A stretch of DNA of 64,000 nucleotides from Leifsonia sp. SCN 70-46 (lineage in GTDB: Bacteria; Actinomycetota; Actinomycetes; Actinomycetales; Microbacteriaceae). Of this stretch, positions 8,381 to 20,240 are shown in pieces; position 1 is the stretch's first letter; every line of letters begins with the position of its first letter. Position numbers and translations under genes: made by a program. The DNA lies in contig MEFY01000002.1 of the NCBI GenBank assembly GCA_001725325.1, positions 62,001-126,000 on the forward strand, written 5' to 3'. The notes under the pieces were generated by a model, which was given only the letters and a program-made list of their open reading frames with translations, ran no database searches and had not been told where the DNA came from.

Positions 8381-11308
8381 GGCGAGCGCCGCTCCCCCGA
8401 CCAGCAGCACGGCACCGAGCGCCGCCGCGTACCACGCACTGCTCGCGGGGATGTCGAGGTAGACGGTGATGCCGAGGATGCGCGCGAGCCCCCACGGCAG
8501 CAGCCCGAGCTGGTCGTTCCACACCGTGAGCGCGCGCTCGAGGCCGACGGCGCCGACGAACGCGCCGATCGCGGCGAGCACGAGCCCCACGCCCGCGAGC
8601 GCGAAGCCCCACGCGCGACGGACGCCCAGCAGGGCGGCGAGCGCCCAGCCGCCCGCGACCACGAACCACAGGAACAGCGCGAACGCGAGGGTGACGTAGA
8701 CGGAGCGGCCGGCCGGGTCGGTCCAGAAGTGGAACCAGTAGCCGCCGGGGCCGGTCGGCGCGAGCACGGCGAGCTGGAGCGCGACGCGCAGGGCCACGCC
8801 GCCCAGGACCGCCACGACGTTCCACACGCGCGTACGGCGGGCGGCGAGCAGCAGCACGGCGGTGAACAGCGCCCACCCCGCGAGCATGGTGAGCATGTGC
8901 GCCGGGGCCTCGAACCACGTCGAGATCCCGCGGCTGGCGATGACGGCCACCGCCGGCACGGCCACGAGGGCCGCGCGCGACACGGGCTCCGGCTCGGCGC
9001 GCCACGGCATCACGGCACCCAGCACCATCGCGCGCGCGGCAGTGGCGCCGGGCATCCTGCGCACGCGGGTGCTCGTCGCGGCGATGCCGTACGCGAGCCA
9101 CAGCACGACGAGGGCGAGCAGGATGCGCGCCGCCCACGCCATGGCGAGGTCGCGGTCGCCACGGTCGATGCCGAGCTGCGCCGCCGTGAGGTTGTACGCG
9201 GGGTGGTCGAGGTCGCCCTGGTACGCGGCGAGGTGCGCCGCGGCGCTGGACTCGAACCGGGCCGTCGCGGCCCGCCACGAGTTGTACGCAGCGCCGGACC
9301 CCGTGTCGTGCCACTGGGCCTGGCGCAGCACCATCTCGCGGTAGTCCGCGAGCATCGTGAGGGTGCTCGTCTCGTAGTCGAGCGCGCCGAGGAACGCGTC
9401 GTGCAGCTCGGGGGACTTCCAGCTCGCGGCCTCCGTCGCCTCGAGGGATGCCCGCATGGACTGGACGGCGTCCAGCGCGCGCTGTCCACCGTCTATCGCG
9501 CCGTCGAGGTCGTGCTTGCTCACGTCGTAGATGACGTCGAGCACCGCGCTGTCGCCCGTGAGGATGTCCCACTCGAAAATCCACATCATGGGCGGGGGCT
9601 CGAGGCCGATCGCGAACACCCGTCGGTCGGCGTAGGGCCCGATGTAGAGGCCGTCGGTGATCGCCCCGCGCGACTGCGCCATGGCCTCGCCGATGGCGCG
9701 CACGGTCGCGGGGTCGTCGGAGAACCAGCGCCGCGCCCAGTCGGCCGTGATCGTCGCGGGGTCGAGGGACGGGTCGCGCGCGAGCCGCACGGCGAGCTCG
9801 GTGTTGAGCTCGTACAGCTGCCAGAACCCGCGCTTCAGCTCGAGGGTGAGCGGGCCGGCGCGCCACGGGCCCCCGTCCTGCGTCCACGCCCAGATCCCCT
9901 CGACGTGGGGGTTCGCCGCGACGAACCGCGTGATCGCCTGGCTGTAGAGCGAGCCCAGGTCGTTGGGGAACGCGCCGAAGTCCTCGAACTCCCGCCTGCT
10001 CTGGAACTCGACGATGCGCCGCTGGTCGCCCTGCTCGAGCGTCGTGTTGAAGGGCAGGTGGCTGTAGAAGTCGCCGAGCGTGTACTTGGTCGAGACGATG
10101 AGGTTCGGGGAGTCGATGCCGTCGAGCACCTCCGCGTACGACGCCGCGTCGGTGTGCATGTCGCCGACGGCCCCCACGCCCACGCTCCAGCTGCGGAAGA
10201 TGACCGTGCGGTCGGCATCCTCGGCCTCGGCGGTGAACGCCGTGAGCATGGCCCGCACCGCGGGCACGGTCGTGACGGCGAGCGCGGAGTAGTAGTCCCA
10301 GCCCGGGATGTCGTAGACGCTGCCGGCCTCGCCGATGCGGATGAGCACGCCGTCGACGTACGGCATCGACTGGTAGAGCTCGTCGAGGCCCGCGGAGTAG
10401 ACGCGCCACAGCTCGGGGTTCTCGGTGTCGAGCGAGCCGAACCGTGTCTCGAGGTAGTGCTGCAGGGGCGTCGTGAGGGTGAGCATGTCGGTGCGGAAGA
10501 ACACCTGCAGCCCCGCGTCGTGCGCGAACTGCCAGAGGGGCCCGAACGCCTGCTGCAGGGCGAGGGCGCGCGCGACGTGGGCATCTCCGTCGTCGTAGAC
10601 GCCCACGGAGTCGAACGTCAGGTACTCGACGAGCCCCGGCACCGCGATCGCCGTGTAGCCCTCCGCGAGCACGTGCCGCACGTAGGCGGTGAACTCGTCG
10701 GACGCGACGGCGAGCTTCGTGGAGTCCACGTACGGAGCGTCGGGCAGCATGACGTCCTGGAACGCCTTCGAGTTGTGCGAGTAGTCGTCGCCCGCGCGCC
10801 ACGCATCCTCGTCGACGGCGACGCCCACGGCACCGAGGTCGACCATGCGGAAGGGCAGGGCCGAGGTGACGGTGCCCATCGTGAGGGCTCGGCCGTCGCG
10901 CACCGCCGCGGCGATGTCGTAGATGCCGCGGGCCGCACCGGCCTCGCCCGCGGCGACGAGGGTGAGGGCATCCTCGGTCCCCTGCAGCGCGTAGGTCTCG
11001 TCGGCCGAGTCGCCCGACACCTCGAGGGTGAGCGTCGCAGCGCCCTCGGTCGCGCGGGATGCCACGGCGTCGCGCAGCTCGTCGCGCGCGAGCTCGAGGC
11101 GCGCGCCGCTCGTGGGGGTGATGAGGGTGATGTCGCGCGGCACGACGAGCGGCGTCTCGGGGGCGGCCTCGAGGGTCTCGACGGGGATGTCGGAATCCTC
11201 GCTGCGGATGCCGAGCGCGTCGCCCAGGCCGTAGGCGACGCCCGCACCGAGGGCGAGCAGCACGAGGGCGGCCACGACCGCGATGACCGGGCGACGGGCA
11301 CTCTTCAT
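8339..11308 (-). CDS. Membrane-anchored glycoside-hydrolase-like protein with polytopic C-terminus
   Basis: A 989-residue protein, one of the largest here. Residues 5-28 form a signal anchor. Residues ~45-145 resemble the alpha/beta N-terminal domain that precedes GH67/GH20 barrels. Residues ~150-560 look like a (beta/alpha)8 glycosidase barrel, with acidic/aromatic signatures such as VLIRIGEAGSVYDIPGWDYYS and EGIWAWTQDGGPWRAG. A helical region (~560-680) follows, and then about seven transmembrane helices (~690-980). An alpha-glucuronidase-like or hexosaminidase-like activity outside the membrane is a guess from the fold; I cannot name the catalytic residues. The start is at 11308 (TACTGT 7 bases upstream); an upstream in-frame codon at 11317 lies inside the -10. 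It is divergent from XPB. Confidence 0.65.
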   Translation of the reverse strand: MKSARRPVIAVVAALVLLALGAGVAYGLGDALGIRSEDSDIPVETLEAAPETPLVVPRDITLITPTSGARLELARDELRDAVASRATEGAATLTLEVSGDSADETYALQGTEDALTLVAAGEAGAARGIYDIAAAVRDGRALTMGTVTSALPFRMVDLGAVGVAVDEDAWRAGDDYSHNSKAFQDVMLPDAPYVDSTKLAVASDEFTAYVRHVLAEGYTAIAVPGLVEYLTFDSVGVYDDGDAHVARALALQQAFGPLWQFAHDAGLQVFFRTDMLTLTTPLQHYLETRFGSLDTENPELWRVYSAGLDELYQSMPYVDGVLIRIGEAGSVYDIPGWDYYSALAVTTVPAVRAMLTAFTAEAEDADRTVIFRSWSVGVGAVGDMHTDAASYAEVLDGIDSPNLIVSTKYTLGDFYSHLPFNTTLEQGDQRRIVEFQSRREFEDFGAFPNDLGSLYSQAITRFVAANPHVEGIWAWTQDGGPWRAGPLTLELKRGFWQLYELNTELAVRLARDPSLDPATITADWARRWFSDDPATVRAIGEAMAQSRGAITDGLYIGPYADRRVFAIGLEPPPMMWIFEWDILTGDSAVLDVIYDVSKHDLDGAIDGGQRALDAVQSMRASLEATEAASWKSPELHDAFLGALDYETSTLTMLADYREMVLRQAQWHDTGSGAAYNSWRAATARFESSAAAHLAAYQGDLDHPAYNLTAAQLGIDRGDRDLAMAWAARILLALVVLWLAYGIAATSTRVRRMPGATAARAMVLGAVMPWRAEPEPVSRAALVAVPAVAVIASRGISTWFEAPAHMLTMLAGWALFTAVLLLAARRTRVWNVVAVLGGVALRVALQLAVLAPTGPGGYWFHFWTDPAGRSVYVTLAFALFLWFVVAGGWALAALLGVRRAWGFALAGVGLVLAAIGAFVGAVGLERALTVWNDQLGLLPWGLARILGITVYLDIPASSAWYAAALGAVLLVGGAALALVRRPHRHDAREG

Positions 11309-11342
11309 GCGACGCACAGTATCAGCGCCTTAAGCTGGACGG

Positions 11343-12986
11343 ATGCCCGACGGCCCCCTCATCGTCCAGTCCGACCGGACAGTGCTCCTCGAAGTAGCCC
11401 ACCCGCAGGCCGAGGATGCCCGGCACGACCTCGCCGTCTTCGCCGAGCTCGAGCGCGCGCCCGAGCACGTGCACACCTACCGCATCACCCGTCTCGGCCT
11501 GTGGAACGCGCGCGCCGCTGGCCACACCGCCGAGGACATGCTCGCGACCCTCGACCGCTACTCGCGCTTCCCGGTGCCGCAGTCGGTGGTCGTCGACCTC
11601 ACCGAGACCGTGGGCCGCTACGGCCGGCTCGTGATCGAGCGCGCCGACGACGGCGCCCTCACCCTCACCGCCAAGGACACGGCCGTGCTCGGCGAGATCA
11701 CCCGCGCCCGCAAGATCGCGGCGCTCCTCTTCGAGAAGCGCGGCGACAGCACCTATGTCGTGCAGGCGTGGGCGCGCGGCCAGCTCAAGCAGGAGCTGCT
11801 CAAGCTCGGCTGGCCCGCCGAGGATCTGGCCGGCTACACGCCGGGCACCCCGCACGAGATCGCCCTCGCCGACAACGGGTGGCACCTGCGGCCCTACCAG
11901 GACCAGGCCGTGGACAACTTCTCCGCCCACGGATCGGGGGTCGTGGTGCTGCCCTGCGGCGCCGGCAAGACCCTCGTGGGGCTCGGCGCGATGGCCGCGG
12001 GGAAGACGACGACGCTCATCCTCGTGACGAACACCGTGTCAGCCCGCCAGTGGCGCGCGGAGATCCTCAAGCGCACGACGCTCACCGAGGACGAGGTGGG
12101 CGAGTACTCGGGCCAGGTCAAGCAGGTGCGGCCCGTGACGATCGCCACGTACCAGATCCTCACCGCGCGCCGGAAGGGCGAGTACGCCCACCTCGCGCTG
12201 CTCGACGCGCTCGACTGGGGGCTCGTCATCTACGACGAGGTGCACCTGCTGCCCGCACCCGTCTTCAAGCTCACCGCCGAGCTGCAGGCGCGGCGGCGCC
12301 TCGGCCTCACGGCGACGCTCGTGCGCGAGGACGGCCGCGAGGGCGACGTGTTCTCGCTCATCGGCCCCAAGCGGTTCGACGCCCCGTGGAAGGAGATCGA
12401 GGCGCAGGGCTTCATCTCGCCCGCATCCTGCTACGAGGTGCGCATCGACCTGCCCGAGCAGGAACGGCTCGAGTACGCCGCCTCGGCGGACGACGAGCGG
12501 TACCGGCTCGCGGCGACCGCGCCCGCGAAGCTCCGGGTGGTGCGCGACCTCGTCGCGAAGCACGAGGGCGAGCGCATCCTCGTCATCGGCCAGTACCTCG
12601 ACCAGATCGACGAGCTCGCCGACGCGCTGCACGCGCCCAAGCTCACGGGGTCGACTCCCGTCGACGAGCGCGAGCGGCTGTTCGAGGCGTTCCGCTCGGG
12701 GGAGCTCAAGGTGCTCGTCGTCTCGAAGGTCGCGAACTTCTCCGTCGACCTCCCCGAGGCGACGGTGGCGATCCAGGTGTCGGGCAGCTTCGGCTCCCGC
12801 CAGGAGGAGGCGCAGCGGCTCGGTCGCCTGCTGCGGCCCAAGGAGAGCGGCCTGCCCGCGAACTTCTACACGCTCGTCGCGCGCGACACGGTCGACCAGG
12901 ACTTCGCGCAGAATCGCCAGCGGTTCCTCGCGGAGCAGGGCTACTCGTACACGATCCTCGACGCGGAGACGCTCGAGGCCGCCTGA
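11343..12986 (+). CDS. xpb: DNA helicase, XPB/ERCC3 family
   Basis: A 547-residue superfamily 2 helicase of the bacterial XPB type. Residues 1-~150 are the DRD-like damage-recognition region. Walker A is PCGAGKT (GAGKT 206-210) and the DEVH box is at 298-301. Motif III with the XPB-specific RED element reads RLGLTATLVREDGREGDV, followed by a thumb-like segment and motifs IV-VI (SGSFGSRQEEAQRLGRLLRP). It unwinds 3'-5' and in actinobacteria is implicated in repair, but its pathway is not settled. TAAGCT lies 6 bases before the ATG with no ribosome site, so translation is probably leaderless. It starts 34 bases from the divergent glycoside-hydrolase-like gene. Confidence 0.95.
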   Translation: MPDGPLIVQSDRTVLLEVAHPQAEDARHDLAVFAELERAPEHVHTYRITRLGLWNARAAGHTAEDMLATLDRYSRFPVPQSVVVDLTETVGRYGRLVIERADDGALTLTAKDTAVLGEITRARKIAALLFEKRGDSTYVVQAWARGQLKQELLKLGWPAEDLAGYTPGTPHEIALADNGWHLRPYQDQAVDNFSAHGSGVVVLPCGAGKTLVGLGAMAAGKTTTLILVTNTVSARQWRAEILKRTTLTEDEVGEYSGQVKQVRPVTIATYQILTARRKGEYAHLALLDALDWGLVIYDEVHLLPAPVFKLTAELQARRRLGLTATLVREDGREGDVFSLIGPKRFDAPWKEIEAQGFISPASCYEVRIDLPEQERLEYAASADDERYRLAATAPAKLRVVRDLVAKHEGERILVIGQYLDQIDELADALHAPKLTGSTPVDERERLFEAFRSGELKVLVVSKVANFSVDLPEATVAIQVSGSFGSRQEEAQRLGRLLRPKESGLPANFYTLVARDTVDQDFAQNRQRFLAEQGYSYTILDAETLEAA

Positions 12987-13041
12987 CCGTGGCGCTGCGC
13001 CGGGCGTTCAGGGAGCTGGCGTCCCGGGTGCAACCGACTCC

Positions 13042-13074
13042 CAGATAACATCCAGACAACACGCAGATACTTTC
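13042..13074 (+). promoter_or_regulatory. Three 11-bp direct repeats upstream of the response regulator
   Basis: CAGATAACATC, CAGACAACACG and CAGATACTTTC follow one another without gaps, ending 3 bases before the ATG. Tandem half-sites with 11-bp spacing are typical of OmpR/PhoB-type regulators, suggesting autoregulation by the gene that follows. Confidence 0.55.
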
Positions 13075-13077
13075 TGC

Positions 13078-13770
13078 ATGGCTGATGGACCCAAGATTCT
13101 GATCGTCGACGACGAACCCAACATCCGCGACCTCCTCACGACCTCCCTGCGCTTCGCCGGCTTCGCCGTGCGCGCGGTCGGCAACGGGGCACAGGCGATC
13201 TCCGCGGTGCTCGAGGAGGAGCCGGACCTCATCATCCTCGACGTCATGCTGCCCGACATGAACGGGTTCGGCGTCACCAAGCGCCTGCGCGCCTCGGGCT
13301 ACACCGCCCCCATCCTCTTCCTCACCGCGAAGGACGACACCGAGGACAAGATCACGGGCCTCACGGTCGGCGGCGACGACTACGTCACCAAGCCGTTCAG
13401 CCTCGACGAGATCGTCGCGCGCATCAAGGCGATCCTGCGCCGCACGATGCACGACGACGAGGAGGCCGTGATCCGCGCCGGCGAGCTCACCATGGACCAG
13501 GACACGCACGAGGTGACCATCGGCTCCGAGCAGATCGAGCTGAGCCCCACCGAGTTCAAGCTCCTGCGCTACCTCATGCTCAACCCCAACCGCGTGCTCT
13601 CGAAGGCGCAGATCCTCGACCACGTGTGGGAGTACGACTTCAACGGCGACGCGGGCATCGTGGAGAGCTACATCTCCTACCTGCGCCGCAAGCTCGACCA
13701 GTTCTCCGACGAGCCCGTCATCCAGACCAAGCGCGGCTTCGGCTACATGCTCAAGGCCGCCCGGGTCTGA
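13078..13770 (+). CDS. OmpR/PhoP-family response regulator
   Basis: A 230-residue two-component regulator. The receiver domain (1-~120) has the acidic pocket (D11, D12), the phospho-acceptor D55 in LIILDVMLPD and the conserved Lys in YVTKPFS. The C-terminal winged helix (~130-225) contains LSPTEFKLLRYLMLNPNRVLSKAQILDHVWEYDFNGD and the recognition helix VESYISYLRRKLD. It resembles mycobacterial PhoP/TcrX more than MtrA. Only 30 bases separate it from the histidine kinase, its likely partner. The 11-bp direct repeats immediately upstream suggest it controls its own operon. Confidence 0.93.
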   Translation: MADGPKILIVDDEPNIRDLLTTSLRFAGFAVRAVGNGAQAISAVLEEEPDLIILDVMLPDMNGFGVTKRLRASGYTAPILFLTAKDDTEDKITGLTVGGDDYVTKPFSLDEIVARIKAILRRTMHDDEEAVIRAGELTMDQDTHEVTIGSEQIELSPTEFKLLRYLMLNPNRVLSKAQILDHVWEYDFNGDAGIVESYISYLRRKLDQFSDEPVIQTKRGFGYMLKAARV

Positions 13771-13800
13771 CGTGTCAGCGCGCCGTAGGCTTGGGGCCTG

Positions 13801-15471
13801 ATGCACAAGCTCTCGGACCTGTGGAACCGGATCTCGCTGCGCACGAAGATCACCGGCGTCACGGTGCTCCTGCTCACGGCGGGGCTCATCGTCGCGGGCA
13901 CGGGCACCATGGCCGTGCTGCGCAACTACCTCCTCGACGAGGTCGACGCGAGCATCAGCTCCGCCGGTGACAAGCTCCAGGGCAGCACCATCGGTCTGAG
14001 CGGCACCTCCGACAACCCGGAGTGCAGCCTCCCGACGTTCCCCAACGACTACTACCTCGCCGTGCTCGACTACGACGGCGACGTGCTCTGCAACAACCGG
14101 GTGCAGGATGCGGCCAAGCCCGACGTGAGCACGCTGACCCTGCAGACCGTGGCGAGCACGACGGGCGCCTTCACGCTGCCGAGCACGGAGCCGGGCGACC
14201 AGTGGCGCGTGCTCGCCTATCCCGTGCTGAGCAGCACCGGAACCGACTACTTCACGATCGTCATCGGGCTCGACCTGCGCACCACGAACGCCATCGTGTC
14301 GCGGTACGCGGCGATCTTCCTCTTCTTCGGCCTCACCGTCGTCATCCTCGGCGGCGCCCTCACACGCCTGCTCGTGACGTCGACGTTCACGCCGCTGCGC
14401 GAGGTGGAGGCGACGGCGGCGCGCTTCGCGGAGGGCGACTTCAACCAGCGCCTCGCGGGCGCGACGCCCAACACCGAGGTCGGGCGGCTCAACCGCTCCC
14501 TCAACGCCATGCTCGGCCGCATCGACAGGGCGTTCGCCGACCGCGCGAAGACCATCGACCAGATGCGGCGCTTCGTGGGCGACGCGTCGCACGAGCTGCG
14601 CACGCCCCTCGTGTCGGTGCGCGGCTACGCCGAGCTGTACCGCATGGGCGCCCTCACCAAGCCCGAGGACGTGGCCCAGGCCATGGAGCGCATCGAGAAG
14701 GAGGCGATCCGCATGGGCGAGCTCGTCGAGGACCTCCTCGAGCTCGCGCGCATCGACGAGGCCAAGCCGCTGCAGCTCGCCGAGCTCGACCTCGTGCCGC
14801 TCGCGCAGGACGCGGCCCTCGACGCCATGGCCTCGGCCCCCGACCGCGTCGTGACGGTCGTCCCCACGGATGAGACGGCCGAGCCCCCCACCGAGACGCT
14901 CGTGCTCGACGTGGTGCCGCCCACCGGCCCCGCGCCGCGCGCCGAGACCGCCACGACCGGCCCCATCGCCTTCGCGGGTGCGACCCTCGCGCGCCTCACC
15001 GCGCGCCGAGCGCGCGCGAACCGCTCGGCGGGCGACGTGCCCGTGACGATGGCCGAGGCCCCGCCCGAGCTGCGCGCCGTCGTGCTCGCGGAGGAGAACA
15101 AGATCCGGCAGGTCATCGCCAACCTCATGGGCAACGCCCTGCGGTTCACGCCCGACGGCTCCCCCATCGAGATCGGCGTGGGCGTCGACCGGGTCACCCG
15201 CCAGGCAATCGTCTCGGTCATCGACCACGGCGAGGGCATCCCGCCGCAGATCCGCGAGAAGATCTTCCAGCGCTTCTGGCGTGCCGACAGCTCGCGCCAG
15301 CGCGCGACCGGCGGCAGCGGGCTCGGGCTCGCGATAGTCGCCGCCATCGTGTCCGCCCACCACGGCGAGATCGAGGTGGTCGAGACCCCCGGCGGCGGTG
15401 CCACCTTCCGCGTCAAGCTTCCCCTCCTCCCGGAGGTCGCAGCGCCGGCCGCCGCCCCCAGCAAGGGCTGA
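13801..15471 (+). CDS. Sensor histidine kinase with HAMP domain
   Basis: A 556-residue membrane kinase. Transmembrane helices at ~18-40 and ~168-190 bracket a ~125-residue extracytoplasmic sensor containing two Cys (in NPECSLP and VLCNNR) that could form a disulfide. HAMP covers ~192-245. The phospho-acceptor is H264 in DASHELRTPLVSVRGY. The ATPase domain has the N-box around 436-448, then DHGEGIPPQ and GGSGLGLAIV. Unusually, about 70 residues (~357-428), rich in Pro/Ala/Thr/Arg, are inserted between the dimerisation domain and the N-box. TAGGCT lies 9 bases before the ATG. It pairs with the preceding response regulator. Confidence 0.93.
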   Translation: MHKLSDLWNRISLRTKITGVTVLLLTAGLIVAGTGTMAVLRNYLLDEVDASISSAGDKLQGSTIGLSGTSDNPECSLPTFPNDYYLAVLDYDGDVLCNNRVQDAAKPDVSTLTLQTVASTTGAFTLPSTEPGDQWRVLAYPVLSSTGTDYFTIVIGLDLRTTNAIVSRYAAIFLFFGLTVVILGGALTRLLVTSTFTPLREVEATAARFAEGDFNQRLAGATPNTEVGRLNRSLNAMLGRIDRAFADRAKTIDQMRRFVGDASHELRTPLVSVRGYAELYRMGALTKPEDVAQAMERIEKEAIRMGELVEDLLELARIDEAKPLQLAELDLVPLAQDAALDAMASAPDRVVTVVPTDETAEPPTETLVLDVVPPTGPAPRAETATTGPIAFAGATLARLTARRARANRSAGDVPVTMAEAPPELRAVVLAEENKIRQVIANLMGNALRFTPDGSPIEIGVGVDRVTRQAIVSVIDHGEGIPPQIREKIFQRFWRADSSRQRATGGSGLGLAIVAAIVSAHHGEIEVVETPGGGATFRVKLPLLPEVAAPAAAPSKG

Positions 15472-15512
15472 GCGCGGGCATCCGCGGCGGAGGCGGTCGT
15501 ACCGTCTCCCCC

Positions 15513-15803
15513 ATGACGCGATACCAGGTGGACAGCGAAGCAGTACTCTCGGCGACCGGGGCCGTGCGCTCCTCGATCGGCCGCATCCAGTCGGAGGTGG
15601 GCGGGCTGCACGGCCAGCTCACCCAGCTCCAGTCGTCATGGACGGGCGAGGCGGCGACCGCCTTCTCGGGCGTCGTCGCCGACTGGCGCGCTACCCAGCA
15701 GCGCGTCGAGGAGAACCTCGCCGCCATCAACCAGGCGCTCACGCGCGCCGGCCAGCAGTACGCCGAGATCGAGGCCGCGAACGCGCGGCTGTTCGCCGTC
15801 TAG
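15513..15803 (+). CDS. WXG100 (ESAT-6-like) family protein
   Basis: A 96-residue all-helical protein with the W-x-G turn (SSWTGEAATAF, residues ~43-46) between two helices, the hallmark of WXG100 proteins secreted by type VII systems. The C-terminal helix (INQALTRAGQQYAEIEAANARLF) carries the usual YxxxE-type signal: Y with E three residues on. No ESX/EccC gene lies in the window, so export depends on a system elsewhere. TACCGT lies 7 bases before the ATG. It follows the kinase by 41 bases and may be transcribed independently. Confidence 0.88.
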   Translation: MTRYQVDSEAVLSATGAVRSSIGRIQSEVGGLHGQLTQLQSSWTGEAATAFSGVVADWRATQQRVEENLAAINQALTRAGQQYAEIEAANARLFAV

Positions 15804-15844
15804 GCGGGTCGGGCAGCGCGCTCGCGCGCGGGCGCCGAAACGCA

Positions 15845-15878
15845 GAAGGGCGGCCCTCCGTGAGGAGGACCGCCCTTC
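15845..15878. terminator. Bidirectional terminator between the WXG100 gene and groEL
   Basis: A stem of 15 positions (15845-15859 with 15864-15878, one C-A mismatch) with a GTGA loop lies between the convergent genes at 15803 and 15899. T-runs are weak on both sides. Confidence 0.65.
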
Positions 15879-15898
15879 GTGGCGTGTGACAGCCGGGA

Positions 15899-17865
<1,967 letters not shown>

Positions 17866-17917
17866 GTGTTACTCCCTGCTGTGTTTCTGACGGCGCCAAG
17901 AGGGCAGCCAATCCCAG

Positions 17918-17946
17918 ATGCTAGCGGGGGCAAAACGGGCACAGAA
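17918..17946 (-). promoter_or_regulatory. Putative cspA promoter
   Basis: On the minus strand TTCTGT and TAGCAT (17918-17923) are 17 bases apart, placing transcription start about 50 bases before the ATG. Confidence 0.4.
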
Positions 17947-18000
17947 GGGCTCACCGGCTGATTAAACACGCCGGTAACACGATCGGAACCCGGGGCGCGA

Positions 18001-18579
18001 TTACGGGGCCGGAGTGCCCCCGGGGTAGTCGGATCCGAGCACGAGGGTGAGGGGCGAGGCGGGGAACACGTCGGGCGCCACGAGGCGGATCTCGCCGACT
18101 CCGAGGGAGACGACGACGCCGCGCGCGACATCCTCGTTGGCCGGGTCGCTGTAGTAGACGGTGGTCGTCTCGATGTCGCGCGTGGCGGCGGCGGCGCGGC
18201 CGTTGACCACCCAGCCGACGGAGGCGAGCGCGTCACCCACGGTGTCCTCGAGGTCGACCGTCGGGGTGCCGTTGAGCACCGTGACGCTGATGTTGCGGGC
18301 CGCGTCGATCGTCGTCGGGTCGAGCACCGGGTCGGCGGTCGGGGTCGGCGTCGGCGTGGGGGTGGGCGTGGGCGCGCCGTCGAAGATCGGCAGGCCCACG
18401 TTGACGCCGACGAACTTGCTCAGGCCCCAGAGCCCGCAGAAGATCAGGACGACCGTCGCGAGGAGCGAGACCAGCACGATCGTCCAGCCGCCGCCCTTCT
18501 TGCGGGGGCCGCGGTGCGCGCCGATGCGCTTGAGGTCGTCGGGAAGGGTGTCGAACCTGTCCTTCGGGTATCCGGCCAT
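18001..18579 (-). CDS. LytR_C-domain membrane protein
   Basis: A 192-residue protein: a cytoplasmic N-terminus of ~32 residues, one transmembrane helix (~33-54), an extracellular Pro-Thr repeat linker (~70-82) and a LytR_C domain (~95-192: ISVTVLNGTPTVDLEDTVGDALASVGWVV). LytR_C domains accompany LCP cell-wall-polymer ligases or stand alone, as here; their role is unclear, probably binding envelope glycopolymers. The DNA for the PT repeat looks like a tandem repeat (around 18340-18375) but is coding. It lies 3 bases after the DUF3263 gene, forming a two-gene operon seen across actinobacteria. Confidence 0.88.
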   Translation of the reverse strand: MAGYPKDRFDTLPDDLKRIGAHRGPRKKGGGWTIVLVSLLATVVLIFCGLWGLSKFVGVNVGLPIFDGAPTPTPTPTPTPTADPVLDPTTIDAARNISVTVLNGTPTVDLEDTVGDALASVGWVVNGRAAAATRDIETTTVYYSDPANEDVARGVVVSLGVGEIRLVAPDVFPASPLTLVLGSDYPGGTPAP

Positions 18580-18582
18580 GGC

Positions 18583-18903
18583 TCAGTCGCTCGATTCGTC
18601 ATGGGCGTTGGTGCCGCCGTGGTCGTGGGGTGTGAATGTCCGTGCGGCCCGGGCGCTCGTGCGAGCATCCCGTGCGCGCAGCAGCCGGCGGACCAGCATG
18701 GGATCGTGCCGGAGTGCCTCCGGGGTGTCGATCACCGCATTCAGGAGTTGATAATAGCGCGCGGCCGGAAGCGAAAACTGGGAGCGGATCGCCTCCTCCT
18801 TGGCGCCCGCGTGGCGCCACCACTGGCGCTCGAAGTCGAGGATGCTGCGCTCGCGTTCCGGCAGGCCGGAGTCCGGCTCCTCAGCTCGCTCCTGCGCAGA
18901 CAT
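18583..18903 (-). CDS. DUF3263 family protein
   Basis: A 106-residue protein with the characteristic core ILDFERQWWRHAGAKEEAIRSQFSLPAARYYQLLNAVIDTPEALRHDPMLVRRLLRAR. The central segment resembles a helix-turn-helix, so DNA binding is plausible, but the family is uncharacterised. Start ATG at 18903 (a GTG at 18906 is adjacent) with GGGAGG and AGAGG upstream. It is the first gene of an operon with LytR_C. Confidence 0.85.
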   Translation of the reverse strand: MSAQERAEEPDSGLPERERSILDFERQWWRHAGAKEEAIRSQFSLPAARYYQLLNAVIDTPEALRHDPMLVRRLLRARDARTSARAARTFTPHDHGGTNAHDESSD

Positions 18904-18947
18904 CACCCTCCCGACCTCTGGGCAATCCTAGGACGGCTGCCGCGGTG

Positions 18948-20239
<1,292 letters not shown>

Positions 20240-20240
<1 letters not shown>

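Noticed and set aside
12706-15363. Very long minus-strand open frame opposite the two-component system
   Set aside because: It is antisense to clear regulator and kinase genes, low in complexity and rich in Arg/Gly/His; such frames arise from GC-biased third positions. The same applies to long frames opposite 3.3-5.2, 8.7-13.0, 15.9-17.6 and 35.1-38.1 kb.
18330-18378. GGGGTCGGCGTCGG-like tandem repeat
   Set aside because: It encodes the Pro-Thr linker of the LytR_C membrane protein.
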